Shown here: piece after piece, positions 24,899-37,725 of the stretch
Layout of the letters: each line of letters begins with the position of its first letter
Position numbering within the stretch: position 1 is the stretch's first letter
NCBI GenBank assembly: GCA_032622095.1
Contig: CP136062.1
Coordinates: forward strand, 9,327,710 to 9,391,709
Source: Siphonodentalium dalli
Taxonomy: Eukaryota; Mollusca; Scaphopoda; Gadilida; Siphonodentaliidae
Direction of reading: 5' to 3'
Length of the DNA stretch: 64,000 nt
The notes under the pieces: model-generated
What the model was told of the DNA's origin: nothing
The model's database searches: none
The model's input: the letters and a program-made list of their open reading frames with translations, nothing else
Position numbers and translations under genes: made by a program

Positions 24899-26110
24899 AA
24901 TGGGAGTCAGACAAGAATGGTCCGTTTTGCTGGATTATTCGTCATATGTTGTCCAAGAAAGACTATAGTTTGATTAAATTAGTCAAGTGTGCACAAACGA
25001 CGTACATATGCACTGATATGGAAGAATGGCTACAACTGAACTATCAGTGCTTAACAACACCGCTTTCGAAGAATGGCTGTGATGACTATTGTGTCGTAAT
25101 AGACATAAGCATTGACGTTTAATCTTAAAAAGTTATTCTTAGATGCACCCAAATACATTATTTGACAGTTTCCTTCATCTTCGCTCACTTATAATAATGA
25201 TTCATGATATTGGTGGCCCTCACATATGCAGGTAAATTACATGCCACAATTTCAGATTATTGACAGTGCTTCAATGTTAGAACAGTTCTCAATAGTTTGT
25301 TATTTCATGAAATTGTACTTGTAATTTCCACATACTGTGGAATTGAGTTCCACACCAGCCTTCAGATTGTATCTTGCTGTGTAGCACATCGGTGCGGTAG
25401 AGTTCTGATCCTTATCATAAATGTTGTATTGTGTATTTATCACACACAATACTACACATGTCACTGGGTGTTATGGTGCCAGAATATGAGCGGCAACATG
25501 CCCATAAAATTCATCAAGTCATGAGAATTTAAAAACAGATGTACATGTATCGGTGCTACTGAATTTGCTTTCAAAAGTCCTGTATGATTCATCCTTGTGA
25601 GATAATTTAATTCTATGCACATGCAAATTCCAGTAGGGTGGAACTACGGTTATTATATCTCGCCTATACCTATAGTTAGCTGTGATACAGATTCATTTTA
25701 TAAGCATGTTTGCGTTTTCTGGCACAGTATATCTATTTGGCTTTATGCATGGAACTCAATTCAAAACAAGCAAGGCATATTTATTAGTGTGTGACATCTG
25801 TCCGAAACTAGCATCCAAATATATGTCATGAATCAATCTCGCAACATCCCATGCACGTGTTGCATTCCATAGCTCTGATAATGGGTGACAATATATATGC
25901 TGTAATGTATCTCCCAAAAACTGTGTAAAAGATAGCCATATACATGTGGATAAATGCATGACATATTGACAGCTGTACGTGTGAACGTACACAAATGAAC
26001 ACATGGTGGTGGCTGGGATGTGTCGATAAGGGGAGTCTCTCCCAACGTTGGTCAGGATAATCAACAGTTGAAAGTTCATGCCTGGCATTAGTTGGAAATT
26101 TTAAACCACA

Positions 26111-26472
26111 TATGTGACCCGCCATATCAAATCCAGTCGGAAGTCAGGATTTTTTTACCCTGTGCAAATGCATTATCTTATATATGCGAGTCGACCATAG
26201 GTCGCCTCGCATATATAAGAGAAAGCACTGGCCTAACAATTTTTTACAATTTTAATAATTTGTTCTTGTATTCTTTAACAATTTTATAATTTCACCCATA
26301 CAGATCCCCAGACAAACATGAGCAGACGACACTCTTATATGTGCTTCTATATATGTGTGGGGCTCCATGCAGGGTAATGGACGTTTTTTTATTTTATGTC
26401 CTTTAAATTGTAAGAAACATTTATTTAAAAAACATGATAAATCCGACTGGATTTGATATGGCGGGTCACATA
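26111..26472. mobile_element. TA-flanked MITE, ~28-bp TIRs
   Basis: The terminal repeats TGTGACCCGCCATATC..CCAGTCGG at 26113 and its inverted copy ending at 26470 are perfect, with TA on both sides. An internal hairpin (CTTATATATGCGAG at 26173 against CTCGCATATATAAG at 26206) is present. There is no coding capacity. Type and TA target suggest a Tc1/mariner-mobilised MITE. Confidence 0.8.
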
Positions 26473-26490
26473 TTATAAGTTGAAGGGCGA

Positions 26491-26603
26491 GTTGTTGCCG
26501 GATACGGTGTCATATGAGGCGAAGTGAGATTAATATCAGGCGAGGTGCGAGCCGAGCCCGAAATTTATCTCGCTGAGCCTCATATGTCACCGCAGCCGAC
26601 AAC
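26491..26603. repeat. Short imperfect palindrome
   Basis: GTTGTTGCCGGATACGG..GTCATATGAGGC at 26491-26520 is inverted at 26577-26603 (GCCTCATATGTCACCG..CCGACAAC). Probably a small MITE or hairpin remnant. Confidence 0.5.
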
Positions 26604-27455
26604 TAGGAGTCCTGTAACGATTTGATCATGCTTGCCATGTGAGAATTTGAATTACTTGTATGAAGTTTATAGACTCTAGTAAGTTAAATGTGTCGTCTAG
26701 GGCCATTAACGTGTGTAACGTCATATTGACGCGCCATGGTCGTTGAACGTCAACGCATTGAGGCTATGTCTATCACCAGCAGTGGGACAACATATTGAGT
26801 TTGCTAGTTACTTTATGAGTCTTTAGAATTCCTCAAATATATCACATGCAGGTTTCGGTACATGGTACTATGTTTTTAAATTCACACAAAATGATTTTCG
26901 ACATATATCCCTTCTTTTTTTGGCGCCAAATACACCGAGTATATCCCCGAGGCGGCAAAGTTCTAGGAAATACAATATGGCGTCTATCGACCACATATGA
27001 ATCCATACCCCTTGTGGGTTTCAATATGGGGTCGGTGACAATCAAGGTGAACCTAATATGCCATCATCGCCTATGAGTAGATCTCCGTTCCCATTGGTCA
27101 ATCTAATAGGCCAGCATGATAAGGGTTGATATTGTTCTCATTGCGTGATATTCGAACCAGAATTTTTTTATATATGTTGTTTTTAGACTAAAAATAGCAT
27201 ATTTTATACCTTTTGTCAAAGTTTGGTCCGAAATGGCTATTAGTTTGAAATAAATATCCCAACTTTAGGGGTGTCAGAGGTTGGAAATCTCCAACAGTTT
27301 GAAAGCTTGAGGTACCATGCAGTTACAACTGGAACGTTTGAACCCAAGGGGGGGGTGGTACAAATGGATTGGTCTGGATCACGGAATATTTCAAGGTGTA
27401 GACAGCCACGTCACTCTGTGATGGATAGATCTGACATATTTCCTTCTCCTTTCAG

Positions 27456-27760
27456 GTTCTTCGGATACAACGAAAGACGATTATTCTCTGAAGCCTTTTG
27501 TCGCCAGATATAAACTATGGGAGCCTACTTGTGGGGGGAAACAAGTTCGCAGTGTATGTGTAAACGGCATCACCGATTTGCCCAAACTGTACACGTCGAA
27601 AAAGCTGTTTGTGAATAAACTGTATTACGACTTCCAGCACTATTCATACGATTGTCTGGAAGAATGGAATTTCAATCGGAGTAGAGATTATTACAGTGGG
27701 ACTTTGTTCTTCAGTGATTCTTACTACAGAAACTTGGACTTTGTAAAAAATAAATTTTAG
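27456..27760 (+). CDS. Beta-1,6-N-acetylglucosaminyltransferase (GT14), terminal exon
   Basis: After the TTTCAG acceptor, the two leading bases complete the Gly codon from the upstream exon. The frame then runs 100 codons to TAG at 27758. Visible family blocks are LKPFVARYKLW, a CGGKQVRSVCVNGITDLPKL stretch (usually ..VR.VC.FG.GDL..L), KLFVNKLYYDF and YDCLEEWNFNRSRD, the C-terminal signature of GT14 Branch enzymes. The usual GDL is TDL here, which may alter or only decorate the site. Nothing in the exon is broken, so the gene looks functional as far as the window shows. No canonical AATAAA was noticed in the first few hundred bases after the stop. Confidence 0.88.
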
Positions 27761-28266
27761 CTTAAAATGCAATACATGGTTATGTGAGTTTTTATTTTTG
27801 CTTGCTTGTTTGTATTATTTTACTTATATCTATTATTTGTCTATCTAACTAACTGCTCAAAATTGTTAATCACCGTAGTCATATTGTTATTTCGGAATAA
27901 TAATTGGTAAATTATACTTCCGTGGTGTAACTGAGGAAGTATATTGGTTTTCCATTGTGGCCGTTTTCCGTTTAACTGGAAATACTCAGAAACTAATGGC
28001 AATATGAACGCGAAATATCCAGCGAATGTAGGCATCTAAGGCCTACTGAAATTAAAGGTATCCGGATTTCGGCCCAACGTTTTTTCGGAGTTATCGCCTT
28101 TTACAATTATTATACTTCCATGGTGTAACCAAGGATGTTTATTGTTTTCTATTGAGGCAGTGTTCCGTTTAATTGGAAATATCGCCCTTTTACGATTATT
28201 ATACTTCCATGGTTTAGCATGGAAGTATATTGTTTTTGTGATTTTTCCTTTTTCTCTATTATTATT
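27761..28266. repeat. 3' flank of the GT14 gene with hairpin-bearing repeats
   Basis: Contains imperfect and perfect versions of a TATACTTCC..GGAAGTATA hairpin (about 27905, 28107 and 28200-28229), interleaved with related spacer sequence (GTTTAATTGGAAATA). No gene seen. Confidence 0.55.
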
Positions 28267-28915
28267 ATTATACTTCCATATTTTAATATGGAAGTATATT
28301 GTTATTCAATTTTTTATTTTTCACTATTATTATTATTTATTATTTTTAATATATTTTGAAACCCTTATATCTCAGAACGTTTAAAAGTTAAAGCATTGAA
28401 ATTTGGTAGGTATATGCACCATGCCAAGATGCATGGTAATGGAGCATTTAGGTTTGTGTCCTAACTTGCTTACCAGAGTTATGGCCCTTAAACAAAAAAA
28501 TTGGAAAAAGTTTGTGCGCAGATTTTCTCCTGTAAGAAGTCAAGCAGCTGAATTCGGTTCTCGTAATCGTGTTAACTAACGAAAGGGCACGAATCGGGGA
28601 AATTTTCACCAAGGTCTGAAAACAATTTGTTGACCCGGGGAGGGGTGCAAAATTTGTCAATTTTTTTCTTGTCACTGATTCCAACCATTTTTACTGTCGG
28701 GTATCTATACGATGTACTGATGCTACTCGTGAAAGAATTTTGTAAATCGGGTGAGAAATGACCAAGTTATAACACATCGAAAAATGTACTAATAAAGTCC
28801 ATGTGTAGAAAGTGCTTGTGTCCCGATCTTCTCCTAGACGAAGCGCAACAGCTGGATTTGCTCTATGTGAGCGTCTTAAACATAGACAGAAGACCAAACC
28901 AGGACATTTTGACAA
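28267..28915. repeat. Direct repeat copy 1 (649 bp)
   Basis: Near-identical to 29513-30161 (only a handful of differences by eye), offset by exactly 1246 bp. It begins with the TATACTTCCATATTTTAATA hairpin and includes GAGTTATGGCCC and GGGGAGGGGTGCAAAA blocks. A diverged third copy lies at 35248-35876. Confidence 0.9.
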
Positions 28916-29512
28916 AGGTCGGCTCAATTTTGTCCGGGCTAGGGGAGGGGCAAAAGTTGTAAAAAAATTCTTGTCGCTGATTTGAACTAAACTTGTTGTG
29001 AAGTATCTATAAGATGTACTGAGTGTCATTATGAGTGAATTTTATGAATCGGTTGACAAATGTAGAAATTGTGGCCCCTTCCTTTTTTTCAAGTTTACAT
29101 AAAATGCACTATGAATTTAAATTCCTTCAACCAATCGTCACGTGTTTGATGTCATTCGATGGGGAATTTCTAGTACTTCTAAACGATTACCCACTTGCCG
29201 TAGTATGTCGATAGAGGCGAGAGACATTCGAAAAGTATAAACTGAACAACATACATATTGGCCTACATAGTAAAATATCGGCGCAATACCTCACCAAAAC
29301 CCTGGTAAATATTATAGGGGCATAAAATATGAACACAATGGCGCAAATATTAGCTCGATATCTCGAAAATTGGCCGATATATGGCGACTTTTCTACCCGC
29401 GTCATCAAATTTCGAGGCATGGGTGGGGGTCACACCAGAACGTTCCAACTGAACACAGAAATGTCAATAAACCATACTATCGACATTCCAATCAATTCCG
29501 AGCGATTCCCTT
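28916..29512. repeat. Spacer between the two 649-bp copies
   Basis: Its first 130 bp (GGGGAGGGGCAAAAGTTG..GATGTACTGA) is a diverged version of the inner part of the flanking repeat, suggesting an older roughly 330-bp monomer organisation. The rest is unrecognised. Confidence 0.5.
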
Positions 29513-30161
29513 ATTATACTTCCATATTTTAATATGGAAGTATATTGTTATTCAATTTTTTATTTTTCACTATTATTATTATTTATTATTCTTAATATAT
29601 TTTGAAACCCTTATATCTCAGAACGTTTAAAAGTTAAAGCATTGAAATTCGGTAGGTATATGCACCATGCCAAGATGCATGGTAATGGAGCATTTAGGTT
29701 TGTGTCCTAACTTGCTTACCAGAGTTATGGCCCTTAAACAAAAAAATTGGAAAAAGTTTGTGCGCAGATTTTCTCCTGTAAGAAGTCAAGCAGCTGAATT
29801 CGGTTCTCGTAATCGTGTTAATTAACGAAAGGGCACGAATCGGGGAAATTTTCACCAAGGTCCGAAAACAATTTGTTGACCCGGGGAGGGGTGCAAAATT
29901 TGTCAATTTTTTTCTTGTCACCGATTCCAACCATTTTTACTGTCGGGTATCTATACGATGTACTGATGCTACTCGTGAAAGAATTTTGTAAATCGGGTGA
30001 GAAATGACCAAGTTATAACACATCGAAAAATGTACTAATAAAGTCCATGTGTAGAAAGTGCTTGTGTCCCGATCTTCTCCTAGACGAAGCGCAACAGCTG
30101 GATTTGCTCTATGTGAGCGTCTTAAACATAGACAGAAGACCAAACCAGGACATTTTGACAA
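29513..30161. repeat. Direct repeat copy 2 (649 bp)
   Basis: Second copy of 28267-28915. High identity indicates recent duplication or conversion. Confidence 0.9.
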
Positions 30162-33130
30162 TGTCAAAAATTACACCAATGACCACTGGCGATATATTTC
30201 AACATCCATTCATGTTCGGCGCACTGTATTAATTGTTGTATTGGCTAATGGGTAATCACTCAAAACAAAGTCGGCTGTCTGTCTTGCCGACCGGCCGTGA
30301 TTATGCGGTTTTGTCACGATGCGGCTTAAAAATGACATATTTTGAGTCCAAAAACGGTCGAAATTCATTAGTTTTAGAATAGTAGTTCATTTTGTTACAA
30401 AAAAAATTCTCGACTTTGATATTTGAAAAACGAAACTGTGGTGTCAGCCGTATAATGTTATAACACTTCTCCGCATGGACCACGTTTTCCTAAAGCACAA
30501 TCCGTCTATGCGCGGACTTTCGCTTGCAGTTCTCAATTCAATTGAAACTATTTTATATCCGTTCGCGTACCCGTAAACCATTTTTTAATATTATATTTTT
30601 TAATTGAATGAACGGGAGTCAGCGTATCCCGTCCGACGCCCCAACCTTGCCTCCCCTTAGTCGCTAATTTTGGTATCATAATTTCGGAACGTGACACTTT
30701 GCGGTTTGGTATTGGTTTACCATCTGACATAGTGCATACTTTTGTTGAATTCAGATCTGACCATTTAAAAACTGTCTCTTTATCATCTGTATGTGTCACG
30801 AGTGAAAATATATGACTTTATTGTCCGACTGTTAAGACCGCCGATTGCATATTTCGCATTAATTGGACGAGACGTAATGTAAAGTCTTATAACTTACGAA
30901 TAGGCGACAACGTCGACGTCGTACATTCGTTCGCTACTCGGAAAATATACAATAAATGCCTTAAAGCGCCGACTAATTCACCACCTGCGTGTATTCAAGA
31001 ATATGAATCACACCAAAATTAAGCGAATTGCATATGGAATGTGTAGGTATAAGCTGCCATGTATATATCATTTCCAGAATGCTACCATTTCATGACAATC
31101 TATTTGCTAAAATAAAACACCTTAAACTGTTGGGAACATCGCGATATAGGCAAGCGAGCAAAGAGAGTTTATTGTCATCATACCATACGCTATTTCGCTG
31201 TTCCGAAATGGGTGGTCGTTCAATGTAGCATAATTACATTGAACGACATATATAAGTATGTTTTTGTGTGAATAACGATTGTTAACTTGGTATTATGAAC
31301 TTATGCATGACTGTGAAGACTTGCAATAACATATTAAATGGTAAAATACGCGCATTCATATCCGTATATTTTACAAGCTCGACATGCTATATTTGTTTAT
31401 GGTATACCAGGGGGGGGTGAAAAAAAAATTTGGGGTGGGTGGGTGGTCAAAGCCACCAACAAGCAATTTTTTCCGCAACTAAAAAAAAAATTCCTGCTTG
31501 TTTTTTAGTGTTTTGGCAATGAGTTGGGCTTCAAAACCACTTTGAAAGAGAGAAATAATGTAATTCTAACTGTAAACTGACTGCAGGCAGTTATCGTGTT
31601 GTATTTTGTTGCAAATTTTTAAATCCAAGATGGCCGCTGGCAGCCATGTTTTTTTGGCCGAATGACCTCAAAATGACTCATTCCTATTTACATGTCCATG
31701 TTAACATCCATGATAAATAGTATGCACAGAAATTCATATACAGCTGTTTACAGTGAATTTCCCCCCGCAAATCTCTGTTTTAGTGTTAAAAGGGGGGGTG
31801 GGTGTCAAAAAATGGTCGGAAAAAACTGCCGAAAACGGAAAAAAATTTGGCGAAGGGGGTGGTTGGGTACAAAAAATGATCGAAAGGGAAAAAATGCCAT
31901 ACGTGCCTGAATTTTTTTTCCGACCCCCCCCCTGGGTATACTACCGTTTCAACACATCAGCTATTTATCATTTTGCTGGTGAGAAGGCGTATGTTCAGTT
32001 TGGTGCTATTTATGTGCACAGAAAAGGCACCATTACTCGGGAAAGCAACATACCGAAATGCATATAGATGTACGCGAATCATGTTACGTTCTCACACAAT
32101 GCAGCTTTCCCAAATCCGCGCTCTTTAAAATAGAATTGGCTGCATGACTGGCCTACTTCTGATGGCACAGTGTGTTACGCACCTGTCCGATTAAGTCGCT
32201 TTGAACCCAAAATGTATACAAAATTCGCACAAGCTGTGGAAAAGTTCGCGATCTTGGACAGTCAGTACAATCGGTTGGACAGTCAGTACAATCGGTATAA
32301 ACGTTTGTAATGACATAACGTGTCTTGACAGCATTACCTGTTATGCTATATTGATATGTTTCTAAATTATATTTAATGCTTGATTCCTGATACACATATA
32401 TAGTGACATTTCAGTGATCTTTCTAGAGCGTTCCCGAGCATGATAGAACTTCAAATAAAACATATTCGCCTTTGTCCCATTCTGGTGATTTGGGCTCGTT
32501 TTTAGCATGTTACTAATTTTATAATAAGACGTAATCAAGACATGTGTTATCAGTTGTGTGAGTGATTGCCATTCGCGCATAATTATTTCATAAATAAATA
32601 TATCCGCTGCACGTAGATATAACCGTCACTTACAGTACTGGCCGTTGAAATCACTGACCCGACAAACTGATAAACCAAGACTTAACACTTGGCAAATTAC
32701 AGATCGGCATTGATTTAAAACTTCGCACTTCATTGTGGACAGACTATAACTATCCGTATATTTCACGAGAATATACCATCCCATAGCAGTTATAATTTTT
32801 AACATCTCAAGTCTTTAATTTGGAATATAGGCACAAGAGATAGACACATGTGTGCATGTGGAACCCGTGCATGTTCTTTATTCCCGTTGCCAATTAAATA
32901 TATATATTGTACACATGTGGGTATGTATACTAATAAAACCGAACTGTGTGTGTGTTCATTTGTTTGTCGGTCTGACCTGCTATTGGTGCCCAACCGGTTG
33001 GATCATGACAAACTAAAATTGGAACACACGGTGAATTGTCACGTGGAGTGTCATGGGATAGGTGCATCTGACGTCGTGTGATTTAATTTGGAATTCATGA
33101 ATAATTTAATAACATGCTTACATCTATATC
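30162..33130. other. No recognisable gene
   Basis: Unique-looking AT-rich DNA. G- and A-runs occur at 31405-31500 and 31790-31930, where two similar segments (AGGGGGGG..TGAAAAAA) recur. A segment at 32640-32715 (CTGACCCGACAAA) recurs near 41475. No coding signal was found. Confidence 0.45.
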
Positions 33131-33304
33131 TACAGTATGCCCTAAGTAATCGACTCCTTAAACATAGCAGAATTATGGGTAATATTTCAGGATTTAGTGG
33201 GAAATATAGCCTGCTGACATTCATCCGAAAGCTCTCCTGAATCCCGAAAAGTTACCCATAATTCTGCTGTGTTTAAGGGGTCGATTACATAGGGCATTAC
33301 TGTA
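33131..33304. mobile_element. TA-flanked MITE, ~46-bp TIRs
   Basis: CAGTATGCCCTAAGTAATCG..AGCAGAATTATGGGTAA on the left is inverted on the right (TTACCCATAATTCTGC..GGGCATTACTG) with four or five differences. TA adjoins both ends (33131 and 33303). It lies next to the end of the dispersed repeat at 33305-33610. Confidence 0.75.
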
Positions 33305-33610
33305 TATTTGCGAATTTCTGTCTGTCTGCCTGTGTCTGTATTCTACAAAAATTACAGGAGACCATCTAGATGATACCAAAGGGTCTACTAGGGGTCACTT
33401 TTTACGAGAAATATAATTTCAAAAGTAGCCTCATTCTTAATCTTTTATTTTTGCGAACTGATGTGTTTATGATGTTCATGTATCATAATATAAGGTCTGA
33501 AGTATGCATGGTTGTAACTAAATAAATACTTCAATAGTTGTGGAACGGATTAATCGAGATAAATAAAATTACGATCGAAAAGGTGAGCCACTACTTATAT
33601 TCCATGACTT
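33305..33610 (-). repeat. Short copy of the 37.7-40.6 kb repeat family
   Basis: The reverse complement matches both the 5' part (GTAGTGGCTCACC to CACATTAGTTCG, near 37875-38020) and the extreme 3' part (CATCTAGATGGTC and the (CAGA)n end, near 40450-40550) of the larger element. It has no tandem array between them. Confidence 0.7.
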
Positions 33611-34029
33611 TTTAAAGTTATAGATATAGTTAGAATTATTGTGGTTATGGTTACGGCTAGAGCATGGTTATGCTTATAGAAACATTTAGTATTGGGACAT
33701 GGTACGGGTTGCCGATAGGTATGGTTATGATTAAGATTTGGGTTATGGGAAAGGTAATGATTGAGAGGGGATTTGGATTGGAATATATATGATAATAATA
33801 TGGAAGTATCAAACTTCCAATAGGAAGTTTTAAAATTCTAGTTATTATTATTCTCCTTCTTAGCAATTTTATAATGATCATAGCTCATTAAGTACAACAG
33901 TTAGAAATCTGAAACTTTGTATGTATATATATGTATACAAGCTCTAGTGCTTAGGCCTATTGATAATCATGTCCTCTCTTGATTTGCAGAGTTATCTCCC
34001 TTTATGTGAAAAATTGGGGTTTTCAGAAC

Positions 34030-34720
34030 TTCGAAAATATAAGGAGTACAGCGCTGAAATTTGGTCGATATATAAATCTTGATATCCACTGAAGCATGAG
34101 CTCATCATAAACTTTGTCCGTCTTTCCTTTCAAGAGTTATCTCCCATAAATAGGTCAACCTCGAAAACATTCTGATCGCCTGTCCTCACACATTAAGAAA
34201 GATAGCTGGATTTAGTTTCTATGGTAGTGCTGGCCGTTGTTAATATACTACACAAACAAAATTGACAGGGTCGGACATTACATTTTTGGGTTGGGGTGGG
34301 GACGAAATTTTTCAAAAAACAATATTGCTGTCGATTCACACCAAACTCGATACATCGAACCCCTGTATCAAGTCGTTCGTGCAGATGAACGAATTTTGAA
34401 AATCCACTAAGAAATACCAGAGTTATGGCCCTTCGAAATTCATGTTTGTGGAATTGACTGCTTGTAGCCAGATCTAATCCGAAACGGTCAGAACGTGTGG
34501 CTTATATCATATGCATTTGTGTTGAGCTATGTGAGGACACCAAATGAGCCAAATTTCGTGACTGTCTGATCAGATTTGGGTATTCTGGGGGAGGGGTGAT
34601 CACTGGTTCAAAAATTATTTGTTTGCCAAATTGGACCAAACTCAGAATAATTTATCTATGGAACGCGCTGATCCAAAACTGAAAGAATTTTGAAAATCCA
34701 TTGATAAATACCAGAGTTGT
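34030..34720. repeat. Two diverged ~330-bp repeat monomers
   Basis: Units with GACAGGGTCGGACAT, GGGGTGGGG, CACCAAACTC, GAATTTTGAAAATCC and CCAGAGTTATGGCCC recur here and at 42720-42900. They resemble the interior of the 649-bp repeat. Confidence 0.6.
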
Positions 34721-34779
34721 GCTTATTTGTACTTCAGACACATTTGTGTTTAAGGACTGGGGTTAGAGTTATATCTGGG

Positions 34780-35010
34780 TTCAGTTTTATGGCCAGGGTT
34801 AGGGTCATAGCCAGGCTTAGGGTTAGTGTTATGGCAACAATAAGGGTGGCGGGATGGGGTGGTGGGTGGGATCTCATTATACAGATTATTTATGTGGGCA
34901 GTAGCCTCTATACGGGCGCCTGCGGCGCATAAGCTACTTGGGGTGGCGGGATGGGGTGGTGGGTGGGATCTCATTATGTTATGGCAACAATAAGGGTTGA
35001 GCTTTTGATT
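34780..35010. repeat. GGGTTAG-rich stretch with a 47-bp duplication
   Basis: Loose TTAGGG-like units (34760-34830) are followed by GGTGGCGGGATGGGGTGG at 34844 and again near 34942, and GGCAACAATAAGGG at both ends. Similar GGTTAGTGTTATGG text is at 41995-42040. Too irregular to be telomere DNA. Confidence 0.5.
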
Positions 35011-35247
35011 TAAGGTTAGCAAAATCGAACGGGACTGCCTATTATAATTATACTTCCATGGTTTAGCATGGAAGTATATTGTTTTTCTACTGCGGCCGTT
35101 TTCTGTTTAATTGGAAATACTCAGAAACTAATGGCAGGAGGATCGCGAAATCTTTAGGTATCTAAGGTCTACTAAAAATAATGATATCCGGATGTTGGTC
35201 CAATATCTTTTGACAGAGTTATGGCCCTTTTTCGATTATTTTTCATT

Positions 35248-35876
35248 ATTATACTTCCATATTTTAATATTTTAATATGGAAGTATATTGTTATTAAATT
35301 TTTTCATTTTTCCTATTATTATTATTATTTATACTTCTTAATATATTTTGTAACCCTTATATCTCAGAAAGTTTAAAAGGTAGAACATTGACATTTCGTA
35401 TGTATATGCACCTTGCCAAGTTACATGGAATCGAAACATTTAGGTTTGTCTCCCAACTTGATTTCCAGAGTTATGGCCCTTAAACAAAAAAAAATAGAAA
35501 AAGTTTGTGCCCAGATCTTCTTTTATACGAAGCCAAACAGCTGAATTCGGTTCTCGTAATCAAGGTCCGAATACAATTTGTTGCCTGGGGAGGGGTGAAA
35601 AATTTGTCAAATTTTTTCTTGTCACCGATTCCAATCATTTTTACTGTCGTGTATCTATTCGACGTACTGATGCTACTCGTAAAGAATTTTGTAAATCGAT
35701 TGAGAAGTTTCCATGTTATAACAAATCGAAAAATGTACTAATAAAGTCCATGTGTAGAAAGTAGAAAGTGCTTGTGCCCAGATCTTCTCCTGGACGAAGC
35801 GCAACAATTGGATTTGGTCTACGTGAGCGTCTTAAACATAGACAGAAGACGAAACCAGGAAATTTTGATAAAGGTC
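35248..35876. repeat. Diverged third copy of the 649-bp repeat
   Basis: Same order of blocks as 28267-28915, with substitutions, a longer hairpin loop and a small deletion in the middle. Confidence 0.75.
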
Positions 35877-36009
35877 CGCTCAAACCTAACCCCGTTAACC
35901 AACTGTTAACAAAGAAATTGTCTATTCAAAATGTAATACACGAACTATGAACGAATGTTGTACATGTTCACATCTCATTAAACAAACTAGCCGTATCATA
36001 GACGCGGTT

Positions 36010-36245
36010 GTACCTTTTATCACGTCTTGATTCGTAAATTTCCCGTTATGCTACACGCGAAACGGAGTCGCCTTTTGGGGAAACCAGAGTCCAAACGGGT
36101 CCAAATCAACCTGTTCCAAAAAAGTCGTTTTTTGAAAACGGCTCCATTATTTCAACCTAAACTTTTGGATTTAGAATTTTTTTTTTTTTCTCTGTCAAAT
36201 TTTTTTCGCTTATATATATAATATATATTTTCTATATATACGCCA
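36010..36245. repeat. Dispersed repeat, copy at 42945-43190
   Basis: Shares TATGCTACACGCGAAACGGAG, CAACCTGTTCC, CTCCATTATTTCAACC and a TATATATAATATATAT end with 42945-43190 in the same orientation. Confidence 0.75.
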
Positions 36246-36659
36246 AAAATTTGTTATTATTTCTACCATATAGGGAATGCACTTACAGAGAACGCTCTTT
36301 TCTGTTCGGTTACGTTCATACCCCATGTGGATTGCTTTGTGTGTTGTTGTTTATCGTGACTGTTGAATATACCGTGACATTCATTTTATTCTTCGGATTC
36401 AACGTTCATTGGTCGCGGTACATGTTATGTGCTTGTTTGAACCACTTATCTTCCCATGTGGGACAAGTCTTGTGAGATTGGGACCGATATTTTCGGAGTT
36501 AGCAACATCCAACATCGGGAAATCGTCAAATTGGAGTCGTGTTTCCATGTTGGAATTCTGCAAATGTGCAGTGCTAAAGAGAACGACATTAAAGCATTCT
36601 CATTAATCTTCCGATAATACGTGCGTTGATGTGGAGTGTTCAGGTACCATTTATATTAT

Positions 36660-37243
36660 AACTATTACCTGTATTATACCCCTGCAATCAGTTGTGGGTG
36701 GGGTGGGAATTGTTTAGGCCTGCAGGAATCGGCTTGTTCGTCCGTCCGTCCGTTCATCAATATGTAGCGCGTTGCAGGCCACTGTGATATTTTGGATAAA
36801 TAAAGGGATATACAGTGGACCAATGTACTCTCCAAGCCACCAATCACTTCAAGGGCTTGCATTTTTCCCATATTATCAGTGTTGAATAAGTCGGTATACT
36901 ATACACAGTTATGCATTGGATTCATTATGTTAAGCCATCGTGAATTTGTCATTGCTTGTTTTATGTAGTTATGGCCTCTCACATGTGTCGACAATTTATT
37001 GTAGAGTATCACCGGAATGCTTTGAGGTAGCGGAACGGGACAAATTATCTTCATTTATAAAAAAGTGGATGTTATCATAATATTGACGGGGAGGGGTGTT
37101 CAATGTTCAAATTCTCTCCAATCGCGACCAAACTTTAATGGAATGCATGTTCTACCTGACACCCCGATATCGATGCCGTGAACATTTTGTAATTGGTTTA
37201 TAATTGACCGAGTTACCGTTGAAAAATATTGAACAAATTAATC

Positions 37244-37315
<72 letters not shown>

Positions 37316-37560
37316 GCTAATTGAGGAACATGGCGAATAGAGGAGCCAAATATTTATTGCATTTTCCAGATGAGAAGAATGATTCGGTCCGAAATGTTCC
37401 ACTTATAAGTTTTGTCCCAGTTGTTACCAATGTATGGCTGGGACAAAACAATCCGATATTTTTCCTGCCAAATCAAAACGGGCGAATGAAGGGCGATGTT
37501 AAGGGTGGATTATTTCTTTGTAAACATGTATTATATAGTTACCGGGGTATAAAATATTAG
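36660..37560. repeat. Dispersed repeat related to 45590-45905, with a (CT)n tract
   Basis: GGGATATACAGTGGAC..CTCTCCAAGCCACC and the CAAATCAAAACGGGC segment recur at about 45625 and 45885. A (CT)n microsatellite lies at 37242-37315. The 79-codon frame at 37321 is repeat-derived. Confidence 0.65.
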
Positions 37561-37725
37561 AAATGAGTCAAAGACTCCTGTCCAGAAATGCTTCATTCGA
37601 TTAATATTGATTTGATTGCGAATAATTTATGCTTAAAAAAACGGTGTGGATGTTTAGTTAATGAACAATAGTGGTTACTGTTAACATATACCAGAAATGT
37701 TATTGTGTAATTTTATCACAAACTA

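Larger units (their letters stand above)
21475..27455 (+). other. Intron between the two GT14 exons, filled with repeats
   Basis: The intron begins GTGGGT and ends in a pyrimidine tract plus TTTCAG (27451-27455). It contains a 2.4-kb TA-flanked foldback (22467-24898) with a LINE fragment inside, a TA-flanked MITE (26113-26470) and a palindromic sequence at 26491-26603. About 25000-26100 and 26620-27440 hold nothing recognisable. Confidence 0.75.

Noticed and set aside
34780..34840. Interstitial telomere repeat
   Set aside because: TTAGGG-like words are irregular and mixed with other sequence; no true array.
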